A stretch of DNA of 64,000 nucleotides from NCBI RefSeq assembly GCF_020283565.1, contig NC_060065.1, forward strand, positions 22,618,409-22,682,408, read 5' to 3'. The notes under the pieces are model-generated. The model was not told where the DNA came from. It saw only the letters and a program-made list of their open reading frames with translations, and did not search any database. The translations under genes were made by a program, and so were the position numbers. Origin of the DNA: Trifolium pratense. Taxonomy: Eukaryota > Streptophyta > Magnoliopsida > Fabales > Fabaceae. The first letter of the stretch is position 1, and every line of letters begins with the position of its first letter. Positions 46,141-57,900 of this stretch are shown piece after piece.

Positions 46141-46244
46141 GCAATACTTTTGGTTGGATTTTCTTTTCATTCACGCAATTATTTATGGCTCTGATACCAT
46201 AAATAATTGCGTGAATGAAAAGAAAATCCAACCAAAAGTATTGC
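46141..46244. repeat. Tail-to-tail EPRV-A junction centred in the primer-binding site
   Basis: Mirror arms meet about 46192.5. Copy A enters the primer site only to TGG (46186-46188). Copy B starts with CTCTGATACCA (46189-46199; with the shared GG, the full 13-nt GGCTCTGATACCA from 46187). The unpaired core is 8 nt, CTCTGATA (46189-46196). The inner arms, for example ATTTATGG/CCATAAAT, are perfect. Open frames that cross this centre on both strands are by-products of the palindrome. Confidence 0.92.
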
Positions 46245-46350
46245 ATGATGAAAATATAGGCAAAAGATTAATAAATATAGTAAAGTCATCAATAATTAAT
46301 ACAATAAATTTAATAACGTAAAGATAAAAGAAGAAATTATTTAAAAACAT

Positions 46351-46458
46351 TTTATTCATAAAGTATTCTTACAATTCTAGAGGCAAGCAAACTTCTTAAG
46401 TTTCTGACTTCCGAAAATGTTTGCATGCCTTCTTAAGCGAACTAAACATCCTTTTATA
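46351..46458 (-). promoter_or_regulatory. EPRV-A promoter and polyadenylation signal, copy B
   Basis: Minus strand: TATAAAA at 46458-46452 and AATAAA at 46356-46351. It is convergent with the copy A promoter, about 520 bp apart. Confidence 0.65.
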
Positions 46459-46682
46459 GGAGAAGGATGAGTTCGGACTTCAACATTTAATAAATTACAT
46501 ACAATAATTCTATAACAGCTATAAAGTAAACTAATAATTTTAACAACAATAATTCGAAAATGACAAAGAAAAAGGTGGCAGACTACTATTCCCAGAGGGG
46601 GCCTATCCACCGAAAGTAGATTCCTTCAATAATTTCCTAAAAGCAGATTTTTTAATAATTCAAGCAATAATTCCAAAAATCT

Positions 46683-47954
46683 TTAGAGATCCATTACTCC
46701 GTAGCAGTCGTCTTCATTTTGATTATCTGTGATGCTCGTAATGCTAGTGCTATCGTTATCTGACAAGACTGACATTGCTTCCTTTAATTTTTCCATAAAC
46801 TCCTGAGGATTGGTAATGTTTTTTAATGAATCCAATAACTGTGGTTGTAATGCTGAAAACTCAACGGGACCAGGTAATGATGCTTGAGATTCTTTGCAAA
46901 GACTAGGATTAGCTGAAAACCAAGCGTTTAATCTAGCTGGAGAGATTAATTCCGGATTGAACTTACTCCACCATTTAACTGAGTACTTTTTAATTAATTG
47001 TTGTGGCATGGGTTCTTCCCATAATGGTGCTGTGGACAAGGTCCATGAAGTGATCCATGTAATTCCAAAAACTGCACAAAAACAAAGCAGAGCTTTGTAT
47101 TGTGGGCAGGTAGTAACTTCCTTAAAAACATTAAAGGCTTCCTGAGCAAAATCTGGTAAAATTTCCACAATCGGTCCAATGGTGTAAAACCATTCTACGA
47201 ACCAGTTTGGGAAACTAATTGATATATTTTTGTTGAACCATATAAACCAAGTATGATTAAAGGGTTCAATATCCAAAAAATGATACCAAGCTTTCATATA
47301 ATCAAAATAATTGTAACATTGTGGGACAAAAGTCCTGCTTAATGCTTTCTCTTTGTGAGGAGGCTGACTCCAGTCGGCTGGAGACAAAACTTTATTAATC
47401 TTGAATTTAGAGAAGGTAATTTTATTTGAGTCTTTTGGGTCGTAATGATGGGTTAGAGTTATAGAGTCTGTATCTACTAGAATAAATTCGAAATATTTTC
47501 TTGTTTTGAAAAGATTTGAATCTTCTGGTAAATAGAAGAATCCAGGAGGTAATATTTTTGACACTATTTGAAGTAATGAAGAACTTGCTGGGCAATAAGA
47601 AGGTTCTAGTGGTAGAATTGGTGTAATCTGTTTTTTGGTAATGAAAGAGGATTTTGGAGTAGTTTCAGGGGGCGAATAATAAGCTAATTTAGATGGTCGA
47701 AGTTTTTGAGGAGAAGGACTAGCAAGTTGGGCAGAAAAGTGTAATGGGGATATTAGACAAGGTCTAATTCCTGGTTGAGGACTAATTTTTGATGTAATGG
47801 ATTGGGGACTAGACATAATTTTATTCAAGTAAGAGGGTGATCCTAAGGTTAAAGTTTTATTAGACGAGGATGATGAAGATCCTAAAACTAATTCTTTATT
47901 AGTTACCTTCGGGGGTCCATAATTATCTCGAGGATCTGATTTTTCTTTACTCAT
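46683..47954 (-). CDS. EPRV-A ORF2, copy B, unknown function, 423 aa
   Basis: Same protein as 44464-45702 with 11 extra residues (SSSNKTLTLGS) near position 27; otherwise only scattered substitutions. The frame is intact. Start ATG overlaps the ORF1 stop by 8 nt, as in copy A. Trp-rich core and acidic tail are conserved. Function unknown. Confidence 0.85.
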   Translation of the reverse strand: MSKEKSDPRDNYGPPKVTNKELVLGSSSSSSNKTLTLGSPSYLNKIMSSPQSITSKISPQPGIRPCLISPLHFSAQLASPSPQKLRPSKLAYYSPPETTPKSSFITKKQITPILPLEPSYCPASSSLLQIVSKILPPGFFYLPEDSNLFKTRKYFEFILVDTDSITLTHHYDPKDSNKITFSKFKINKVLSPADWSQPPHKEKALSRTFVPQCYNYFDYMKAWYHFLDIEPFNHTWFIWFNKNISISFPNWFVEWFYTIGPIVEILPDFAQEAFNVFKEVTTCPQYKALLCFCAVFGITWITSWTLSTAPLWEEPMPQQLIKKYSVKWWSKFNPELISPARLNAWFSANPSLCKESQASLPGPVEFSALQPQLLDSLKNITNPQEFMEKLKEAMSVLSDNDSTSITSITDNQNEDDCYGVMDL

Positions 47955-50900
47955 GTTTTCCCTGCAGAAATTCTCTTGTTAAAAAGTCTGGCAAGGAATT
48001 CTTAATTCCCTGTATATGCTCAATTTCGAAATCAAAACAGGAGAGTAATGATTGCCATCTAGCAAAAATATGTTTTGAAACTAAATTTTTTACATCTTTT
48101 TGTAAAACACTGGTTGCAGCCTTACAATCAGTTTTTAATAAAAATTTCTTAGAAAACAAATCATCTTGAAATTTTGTAATGCATAAAACAATTGATAGAA
48201 TTTCTTTTTTAATTGTACTATAGTTTAATTGGGCTGGGTTCCAAGTCCCAGAATAATATCTGACTACTTGTTCCTTATCCATGCCCGGTAGTATTTGTTT
48301 TAAAATTCCTCCGAATCCAAGATCAGAGGCATCAGTTTCTACTATTAGTTTAGCTGTAGGATCTGGTATTCCTAAACAGGGTAATTTTTTCACTATTTCC
48401 TTTAATTGTAATATACTCCGAGTCATGGTATCATCCCAAGGAGGTGGATTTTTCCTAAGTCTTTTAAACAAGGGGATACATATAGTTCTAAGGTTAGGGA
48501 TAAAATCTGACACATAATTAACACATCCTAGAAATCTCTGTAATTGAGTTTTATCTTTTAATTCATTAGGAAATTTACTAACAAATTCTAATGACCTACT
48601 AATCGGGGTGTACATCCCTTTTGTTATGTCGAAACCTAAAAATCTAATTTTTGACTGATATATTTTTAATTTTTTCTCAGATAATACTAATCCATTATTT
48701 TTAATGATTTGATAAAATAATTCTATATGGTGAAAATGTTGATTAATAGATTCTGAAAAGACCAATATATCGTCTAAGTATACTATAGTAAAGTCTGAGT
48801 ATTTATTAAATATAGTGTTCATTATGTTTTGAAATTCTGAGGGAGCATTCTTTAGTCCTAAAGGCATGACGTTCCATTCATAATGACCAAACGGTACTAC
48901 AAATGCCGTTTTATATTTATCCTTTTCCTCTAATTGGATTTGATAATATCCTGATTTTAAATCAAATTTTGAGTAAATACTTTTATTATGTAATCTATTA
49001 ATTAAATCTTTTTTATTAGGTATAGGATACCTAATCCATTTTAATGCTTTGTTTAAAGGTTTATAATTTATTACTAACCGAGGACTTCCTCGTTCTAATT
49101 CTGAAGCATTAAACACATAAAATGCCGAGCAACTCCAAGGAGATTTACTTGGCCTGATTAAACCTTTATCTAAATATTCTTGTATTTCCTTTTTACAGTA
49201 GTTAAGGTGTTCTTGATTCATTTGTATTGGGCGAGCCTTAGTTGGTATATTAACTTCTTTAAAATCTTGTTCATAAGGTAAAGAAACAGTGTGTACTTTT
49301 CTTTTCCAGAACGCATTGGGTTGTTCTGAACAAAGATCCTTTTTAAATTTTTCTAATACATGACCAATCTTTTCTTTAATAACTGGGGTTTCTAACTGTT
49401 CTTCTATTCGCTTAAAATGTATTTCTTTATTAATAAAATTAATTTGCTTTTTCTTTTTATTTATTAAATTAATTCGAGATATAGCTTTTCCTTTGACAGA
49501 GTTTAAATCTCTAATTTTTGGTTTATCTAAAAATTCAAAATTAATTTCTCTACCTAATATTGAAGTAGTTATACCATTCTCATTTACTTTAAAAGGGTAA
49601 AGTAAAGTTAAGAAAGGTGTTCCTAATATAATTTCTTCTGTAATATTTCTAACTAATAGAAAGGAGGTTATGTAACATATTTTATCTTTACAAACTTTAG
49701 CGTTAGATAACTTATACGAAACTTGTAATCTATTACCATTGGCTCCTCGTAATGATTCTTTAGTTTTTTCGTAGAATTGGGTAGGTATTAATCCTTCTTG
49801 TATGCAGTTTAAATCTGCTCCAGAATCTACTAATGCAGTAAATTCATAAGCCGTATCTTTGATTATTAAATTAATCTTTGTATACCATTTGTGAGAAATC
49901 ATTTTCTCTATTTTATTAATATAGATTTCTTCTTCTTCGTTCTTACTAGAAGAAGGAAGAGGAATAATAGTTCGTAGCCTATTCTGTTCTTGAATAATTA
50001 AAGTTCCTTGTAACTCTAGAATTTTAACTTCCAATTCATCATCTCTATTTTTTAATGATTGAATTTCTTTTTTAAGGATTTTAATTTCCTCTTGTAAATC
50101 TTTTAAGGTTATGGGATTCTGAGAGGGTTTCTTAAAGAGTTCCATAACATCTTTAAATTCTACTTTATGTAATTCTTTCTTTTCTATCTCATTATCGTCG
50201 ATTATGTCTTTAATCTGCCTCATAAAAGCTTGTTTACTTTCAGATTCTTCCATTTTTTCTAAAATTCCTATTAAGGTATTAGCTTGGTGATTAGTTAAAA
50301 CATTAATGCTTTTAATGCAATTATTACAGTTACAAAAATCTATACCTAAGCAATCTTCTGTTTCTTCTTCGCTAGATTCACTACTTTCAATTAAATTGTT
50401 AATCTCTTCAACTTCAGATTCACTAGACGAAGAGAAATCGTCATCTGATAATAGCATTATATTTTCTAAAGTACGAATTAAATTGTTTTTTAATTCTTCT
50501 GATATATTTAAATCACTAATTTGTTGAATTTTTTCTTTAACTTTGCAGTCATTGGCGTAATGACCAAATCGACCACATTTATAACACTTAATGTCTTTAT
50601 TTTTGTTACTATTTTTCTGGTAAGAGTTTCTACCTTTCTTTTTTCTTAAATTCTTATAAAACTTTCTTTTTTCTTGATAATTTTCTTTTTGGTAATTATC
50701 TTTCTTATAATATTTTTTAAGATTTTTCTTATTTTTATTAAAAGCTTTCTTTTTACTCTTAGGATTACTAGGAGCTCTTATGGGGGTAGCACCGTATTGT
50801 TCGCAGAACGATCCCATTTCTCTTTTATTATTTGCTTTCTCATTTTTAATCTTATTTTGTATCTTATAATCAGTACAGATTTGTAATCCAGTTTCAACAA

Positions 50901-53145
50901 TATAATTTGATATTTCTCCCATAGTTAATGAGTTAAAAGGTATCTCTCCGTTGTAGTTTTGTCTAATATTACTTTTAACTTTTTCTGCAAATAATCTAGG
51001 TAATCCACTAATAAATCTCTCTTTCCAATAAATGGCCGCTCCATCAGGACGCAGACATAACTTAGAAAGAAACATATCTTTATACCAACGGTAATCTGAC
51101 ATGGTTGGGCAATAAAGATTTAATAATTGATCAGATGCTCTTTGTTGTAATTTTAAAGGTTCTCCTATAAAAAACTTAGTTATCGCATATAATAGGGTTG
51201 TAACACAAATTTCTTCATTTGTTTCTAATTTAACAGCTGAATCAATTTTTAACTTATCTTCCTCACTGAGGATATTATCCCACCAACCTTTTAATTGACC
51301 TGTAAATCCCATTACTAGCATATCTTTTGTTTTTCTATCTGAATTCTTTTTAATCTTGAAGGCAGTAGCTGCCATGGTCATGTTTTGAATAATATTTAAT
51401 ATGTGTTGTTCAGATGCACCATCTATGTTCCACTCTATAATACAGTCTCCGGAGTAACTATCTCCGATGAAACTATTTCTTTCCTCAAACTGAACATCAG
51501 CAAAGGAAGGCCTAGGATAATAATTTCGAGTTTTAGGCCGAGGGGCTTTGTCTAAACGAGAAATAATATTCTCTTCTTCATTTCCAAACGATAGAGTGTT
51601 AATTTTAACTTCTGATGTCGATCCTATATTTAAGACTTTTAATCTATCTACTAATTCATCTAATTTCTGTTCTGGATTAAAGCCTAGAGTCAAATCTTTA
51701 ATTTCTTTATCTGTAGGTATATTATAATGATAGATTGGCCTAGTAGGGTCAGATACTTTAGTTTCTAAAGTTTCTGGTAAAAATTGTTCTACTCTATCTA
51801 ATTGTTGCGCCATGGTGTGTAGTATTTGATTAGTGTAATTTAGCTGACTATGAATATTATTTATATCTTTCTTTTGTTCTGTAGAGTTAATTATAACTTT
51901 AAAAGGCGAGACTTCTATTTCGATGTTTTCTTTAGGTGGCGTAATTTTAATGGCTTCAAGAGGAGGATGAATAGCTTCAACTATCTCTTTCCTTGACGTT
52001 TTCCATTTAATACTTAGTCTAGTTTTAGTATTTAAAAATAATTTTTTAGCATAAGGATTTAGTATGTTATTATCTAAACAGTATAATTCAAACCATGTAA
52101 AGAAGTAAATATTCACTTCATGATGTTCTAAGAATTGATAAAATAATTTTAAATATAAACTTCTTTCTTCTTCCGGAAAGGTATCAAAATACCATTTACG
52201 TTTTTCTTTATTATAATCAGCTAAAAATTCTTCTCTAATCCAAGCTTTATCAATTTCAAAAGGTTCTTCTGCTTTAATCATCCCTAATATTTGAGATTCA
52301 GTAGGTGAAGGAGATCTACTGATTCTCTCCTGATAAATGGGTTGTGGTATTGTTGGAGCAAAATTTACTCCTGCTAAGTTTAATCTAATTGTGGAGTCTA
52401 CAGAACGTCTAGCAGAGGAAGATCCTATGCTTGGCGACTGATTGTATCTAAACGATTGACTTCTATTCATTCTAATTCTAATGTTCCCATCTTGATCAGT
52501 AATAATATCTCTAATAGATCTTGATTCTAGTTTTTCTGGTTGCGTAGTATTTTCTATTATCCACTCTTCTGGAATTTTCTCCTTTAATTCTGAAATGGTT
52601 AATATTTTCGGGGTAATTATACTGGATTTCTTTAGATTAGCTTCTATAATACAGGTTTCATTTCTAGGTGTAGATCTTAAAGATTTATAATTGTAGTTAA
52701 CATTGGTAACCTTATAGGTTATTCTAGTAATAATATCTACATTAGATATTCCTTCTGTAAAGTTATCATTTTGATGTTGGACGCAGATGACTAAAGATGA
52801 ACTTGTAATCTCATCATTTAAACTCATCGAGTAATTTGGGTAACAATTAAAATAAACAGGACCATCATTAAGATTAGATTCTAACATGGCTATAACAGAG
52901 TCATGAAAGTCTCTAATTCTAGAATCTCGTAAAATTAGTAATATGGGTGAATTTAATCCTAGTTTATGTAAGGGTTTTACTGCCACTTGAACTAGTCCCA
53001 AGTGGATGTATCTGAATCCATCTTTATAATGTTGGTCTAATAGTTTTTTATCTAATAACGTAAAAGTTTCTTGTTTATTCTTTACATTTCTAGCTTGTTC
53101 TAGAGTATGTATAATTTTTTGACTTTTAAAATCGAAGGTACTAAT

Positions 53146-53148
<3 letters not shown>
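47947..53148 (-). CDS. EPRV-A ORF1 polyprotein, copy B, 5' truncated, otherwise open
   Basis: The frame is open from the viral edge to the stop at 47947. It lacks the first ~68 residues. MP core, CP with CCHC knuckle (about 50590-50549), AP DSGAD (about 49829-49815), RT YLDD (about 48782-48771) and RNase H (ETDASD near 48335) are all there. The nearest in-frame ATG or near-cognate start lies well inside the movement protein (about 53001), so a normal N-terminus cannot be made from this copy. It differs from copy A by roughly a dozen residues over ~1700. Confidence 0.88.

Positions 53149-53192
<44 letters not shown>
53149..53192. repeat. (TA)n microsatellite, about 44 bp, at the far edge of the EPRV-A dimer
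   Basis: A TA run separates viral ORF1 sequence (left) from host DNA starting GGGGTTTTCTAAC. With 38999-39051 it brackets the A dimer, so the dimer of ~14.1 kb lies inside TA repeats. Confidence 0.95.
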
Positions 53193-53194
<2 letters not shown>

Positions 53195-53904
53195 GGTTTT
53201 CTAACTTAGACCCTAGTTAGGTCTAAGTTAGCAAGGTGCACCTTTTCAATTGGAACCAAAATACCCATTCTTTTTAATTAATTAACCAAAATACCCATTA
53301 ATAGACGCGGATCCAGTGTCGCGCGCGTACCGAAGGACCATGGTTACAGACCGTTGATTTCCATCAGACAGCCAAGATCTGATCTCATCAAGACTGTCTG
53401 ATCAATCCGACAGCCCAGATCATCCTGATCCATCAGATTCCAGCGCGTGCGCCACACTGGATTACACCCTGGAGAGAGAAAAATTTGCTTTTTAAAAGTA
53501 GGACACGTGTCACACAATGGTTGGCTGGACTTGATTTTTGTTCATTTAATACTTTGAACTCAATTATTTCGTTGTAAATTAATTTTTTATTTTTATTTTT
53601 TTTATACCAAAATTCATAATTTTTTTTTCCTACAAATAGAGACTTGGTTCGTTTGATTTGGACACCGAAAAAAAAATGCAATTTTTCACTACCTTAATCT
53701 CATTTTTTGTCTACTAAATATGTTACTTGTGTGTTGTAATTTAACACGCACCACTCAACCAACTCACTGAAACCATTATACCAGGAAAATAGTAGATAAT
53801 ATTCTGGAACTTTTGATATATTTTATGAAATTTTTGGAGACCTGAAACTATTTTTAGTTAATTAAATGAGATAAAACGGTAATTAAAAACTAATGTTTGC
53901 TTTT
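53193..53904. other. Host non-coding sequence with a hairpin at its start
   Basis: 53201-53231 forms a perfect 12-bp stem CTAACTTAGACC/GGTCTAAGTTAG with a 7-nt loop. A GC-richer part follows (53300-53480, with GCGCGCGTAC). Then AT-rich sequence. I see no gene. It may be the end of a DNA transposon. Confidence 0.5.
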
Positions 53905-54150
53905 GAAACCATTTTACTGGTAGAATGGTTGCACATAGTTGTATTCTGAAACCATTTTACTGGTAGAATGGTTTCAATGAGTAATTTATTAATTGTGTTT
54001 GCTTCTGAAACCATTTATCTGGTACAATGGTTTCAGAGAGTTGTAATCTGAAACCATTTTGCTGGTAGAATGGTTTCAGTAAGTTGATTATTAGTTATTT
54101 GCTTCTGAAACCATTTAGCTTGTAGAATGGTTGCACATAGTTGTACTCTG
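53905..54150. repeat. Tandem hairpin-forming repeats
   Basis: Five units built on GAAACCATTttnctggtaGAATGGTTTC start at 53905, 53948, 54007, 54050 and 54107. Spacing alternates 43, 59, 43 and 57 bp, so the true period is about 100 bp. Each unit is itself an imperfect inverted repeat (GAAACCATT/AATGGTTTC). A degenerate sixth unit may lie near 53767. No coding potential. Confidence 0.8.
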
Positions 54151-54161
54151 AATAGCTCTTT

Positions 54162-54247
54162 AAGGAAGTAGGAGAATTATATACTCCGTGGTGTGAGAAT
54201 AGCTCTTTAATATCAAACCACGGAGTATATAATTCTCCTACTTCCTT
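54162..54247. repeat. Fold-back inversion at the edge of the EPRV-C array
   Basis: 54162-54191 and 54218-54247 are 30-bp inverted repeats (AAGGAAGTAGG.../...CCTACTTCCTT) around a 26-nt spacer. Compared with the second C copy (about 61780-61830), 54162-54217 is an inverted duplicate of ORF2 sequence. GAATAGCTCTTTAA also occurs twice (54150-54163, 54197-54210). Confidence 0.8.
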
Positions 54248-54997
54248 AGGTAAGATTTCTAAAGAAGGACCAAATTTGATCCACCAATTAAAAAACCAAT
54301 TTGGTATGGGTTTATCCACAATCTCTGGATTTATCGAGAAAAACCAAGAATGTTTGTTTTTCGGATTTTGATAATAAAAAGCTTGGGTAAAAGCCTGGAT
54401 ATAATCCCAATAATTAAAGTAGATGTATTTATCCTCAGCAATTTTTATTGCTTTTTCTCCGTTTGGATTTAGACCCCATTCTCTTGGTAATAATATTTTA
54501 TTTATGTGACATTTACTAAAGTTTATAAAACTTTCTGGGTTATTATTCTGGTAATAATGTGTTATAGTTACTGATTCAGTAACTGTTAGCAAAATTTCTA
54601 AATTTGGCCTTGATTTGCCAAAAAGTCCAGCATATCCTCTGGATTCTAGATATCTTGTTTTGATTGACCATCCGTCATTACGGGTTAATGACAAATCTTC
54701 TTCATCAATGTGAATTATTTTTTCAGTGACAGGATTCTCAAAATATTCGGATGCCTGTTCCTTGGATTCATTAACTATTATATCTTTGTAAGATATTATC
54801 GTTTTTGAAGATGAAGACGGTTGGTCTTCCTTCTTAGGTGGGGCAGGCAATTGCCTGAGTTTTCCCACTGTGGTCCAATCCCCTATTAGGGAAATATTAG
54901 ATTCTTGGTAAGGCAACATATTGTTACCTCCTCTTCCACTACCAATACCACGGCCAAATCCGCGGCCTCGGCCTCTTCCCCTATAAGGGGTTGTCAT
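54218..54997 (-). pseudogene. EPRV-C ORF2, first unit, truncated by a fold-back
   Basis: Likely start ATG at 54997, 17 nt inside the end of ORF1, giving an N-terminus MTTPYRGRGRGRGFGRG: an RGG/GAR-type basic stretch of about 25 residues not present in A or B ORF2. Then comes the same aromatic core as in the other lineages (KHSWFFSIN, IPNWFFNWWIKFGP). The viral part stops at CCACGGAG (54218). The frame then runs into the inverted duplicate and host repeats to 54095, so the natural C-terminus is lost. Function unknown; RGG stretches often bind RNA. Confidence 0.75.
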
Positions 54998-57900
54998 CAC
55001 CCTGCAAAAATTCACGGGTTAAGTAGTCAGCAAGAGAATTATTTTCTCCTTTAATATATTGAATATCAAATTCAAAAGCAGATAATTGAGCCTGCCAACT
55101 AGCAAAAATATGTTTTGCTACAAGGGTTTTTACATCCTTTTCTATAATTGATTTAGCAGAGCTACAATCAATTCTTAAAAGAAATTTTTGATTTAATAAA
55201 TCACTTTGAAATTTAGAAATACATTTAATAATAGAAAGCATTTCTTTTTTAATAGTCGAATATTTCGACTGAGTTTGGTTCCATTTACCAGAAGTAAATC
55301 TAACCAAAACTTCTTTATTAGTATCAGGACTAACTTGTTTTAGTATTCCTCCATAACCAATATTAGAAGCATCAGTTTCTACAATTTTAAAGAACTTAGG
55401 ATTTGCCAGAGACAAGCATGGAAGACATTTAACCCTGGTTTTAATTCTCTGGACTGCTCTAGTATGAGCATCTGTCCATGGATCAGGCTTATTTTTAAGC
55501 CTATTATAAAGAATGGCAGTATCACTGGATAAATTTTTATAATAGTCTGAAACATAATTCAAACTTCCTAAAAATCTCTGTAATTGAGTTTTGTCTAGCA
55601 TGATATCAGGAAATTTTGAAGCAAATTTAATACTTCTTTCTATAGGAATAATAGTTCCTTGATCAATCATATGACCAAGAAATCTAACTTTAGTTTGAAA
55701 TATTTTCATTTTAGTAGCTGATAAAACTAAACCATTGTATTTAACAACATTTTTAAATATCTTTAAATGTTTTATGTGTTGATCAACTGTTTTAGAAAAT
55801 ACTAAAACATCATCAATATAAACTATTATAAATTCAGAATATGGATTAAAAATATCATTCATAATTTTCTGAAATTCAGAAGGAGCATTTTTCAATCCAA
55901 AAGGAAGGACATTCCATTCGAACTGTCCAAAAGGTACAGTAAAAGCTGTTTTGTACTTATCATTTTCAGATATCTGGATTTGCCAGTACCCTGATTTCAT
56001 ATCAAATTTTGAAAAAATTAAAGCATCATTTAACCTATCTGATAAATCTTTTTTATTAGGAATTGGATACCTAATCCATTTTAAAACCTTATTAAGGGGT
56101 TTGTAATTAATTACCAATCTAGGAACGCCTCGTTCCTTCTCAGCAGCCTTATTAACATAAAAAGCAGTACAACTCCAAGGAGACTTAGAGTTTCTAACTA
56201 AACCTTTGTCTAAAAGAGATTGTATTTCTTTTTTACATAAATTTAAGTAATCATTGTTCATCTGAGCTGGCCTAGCTTTAGTAGGAATCTGACTTTCATT
56301 AAAGTCGTCTATATACGGCAGAGAAACATGTTTCTTCCTATCCCAAAAAGCATTTGGGAGATCATTACAGATTTCCGTAGTAAAATCTTGTTCTAAAGAC
56401 TTAATTTTCTTTTTAATATCATAATTTTCAAGTTGTTCATTAATATTAAGCACACTAATTTCTTCTTTTAAAAAACATAATTGTTTTTCTTTTTTCAAAA
56501 GAATATCTTTTACTTCATTTAGCATCCTAGTTTGTGGATCTGTTATGAATTCAAAAATAATTTTTTGATCCTTTATAAAAGTAGTAATACCCTTTTGATC
56601 AATATTAACAATAGGCATAATATTATGCAAAAAAGGAGTACCTAATATAATCCTATGAGTTAAATTCTTTACTAAGATAAAATGGGTTGGTAAGCAGATA
56701 TTTTTGTTACAAATATAGGCATTAGATAGTTTATAGTTAACTTGGAGTTTGTCTCCTCCTGCCTGAGTCAGAGATTGGGTAGTTTTAACAAAATATTTTG
56801 TTGGAATTATTCCTTCCTAATTGCAGTTAAGATCTGCACCACTATCTACAAGGGCAACCTCGTCTTTAAGGATAAAATTTTTGTTAATAACAAGAGTTAT
56901 CTTAACAAACCATTTTTGTGATGTAACCCTTTCAAGGAGGCTAAGATAGCTATTTCTAGGTGATGGATTGTTATCATCAGAAACAATATTTTCTATTTTA
57001 TTAAAATTTTCTAATAAACTAATTCTTCTGGCTAAAACATCGTTGTTATTCTTAATATAAGAAATTTCAGATTTTAAAAGATTTATTTCTCTTTTTAAAT
57101 CATTTATAGAAACAGGAGTTTCACGTTCATTAGATTGACGAAACTTAGATAAGACTTCGCTAAGCTGATAAGGGGCTTCTTTAATTAAAGGAGCTTTTCC
57201 TCTAAGATTATCCCTTATTAAAGTTTCTATTAATTTTCTTCTCAAATTATCATCTGAGATAGATTCTAAAGCTTTTAAGGCTTCATCCTGTTCACTGGTT
57301 AAAACATTTAGACCATTCATCTCCACTATGGATTTCCAATAGCTTAGTTCATTACATTTACAACTATTGTTATCAGATGTATCTGAAGAAGAGCTATAGC
57401 TAACCTCATCTTCAGAGGATTCTACTTCAGACTCAGAATTAATAAGAAGAACCTTTTCTAATTGATTTCTAAGTTCTTCATCCTCAATATCATTTAGGGC
57501 TTTTTTAGTCCTACATTGGTTGGCATAATGGCCAACCTTTCCACATTTGTGGCAAGTTATGTCAAGCTTTTTAGCTTTTCTTTTCCTGCTAAAGTTAGGA
57601 GTATAATCCTTATGTTTTGGTTTAGAATAATTTTTCCTACGTTTTTTCTTATACGAATACTTATAAGTATCTGATGGATCTTTTCTTCTACTTTTATAAG
57701 GTCTTAACTTATCTATTTTACCCTTCTTCCTGCTCTCAGGAGGGTTTTCTAGATCAAAAGCGAATTGCTCGCAAAATTCACCTATTTGGTGTTTTTCAGT
57801 TAATTTTTGTTTTTTAAGTTGATTTTTAAGTTTTATGTCATTACATAAAGATAAACCTTCATTAATACATGTACTAATAATTTGGCCATAAGTTAAATCA

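Larger units (their letters stand above)
39052..46186 (+). mobile_element. Endogenous pararetrovirus, lineage A, copy A
   Basis: The provirus starts just before ORF1, contains ORF1, ORF2 and the intergenic promoter, and ends at the first bases of the primer-binding site. The leader between primer site and ORF1 is absent. Both ORFs are uninterrupted, unlike every B and C copy, which suggests this lineage integrated more recently. It is tail-to-tail with copy B and the two look nearly identical. Organisation is florendovirus-like (inference). Confidence 0.88.
46187..53148 (-). mobile_element. Endogenous pararetrovirus, lineage A, copy B (inverted, ORF1 5' truncated)
   Basis: A near-identical inverted partner of copy A. 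It runs from the complete primer site at 46187-46199 to within the movement-protein region of ORF1 (TATAAGATTAG at the edge), then meets a (TA)n tract. It lacks about the first 68 codons of ORF1 and the leader. Confidence 0.88.

Noticed and set aside
46064..46321. Paired small ORFs on opposite strands across 46192
   Set aside because: They are the same sequence read from both sides of a palindrome in non-coding viral DNA.
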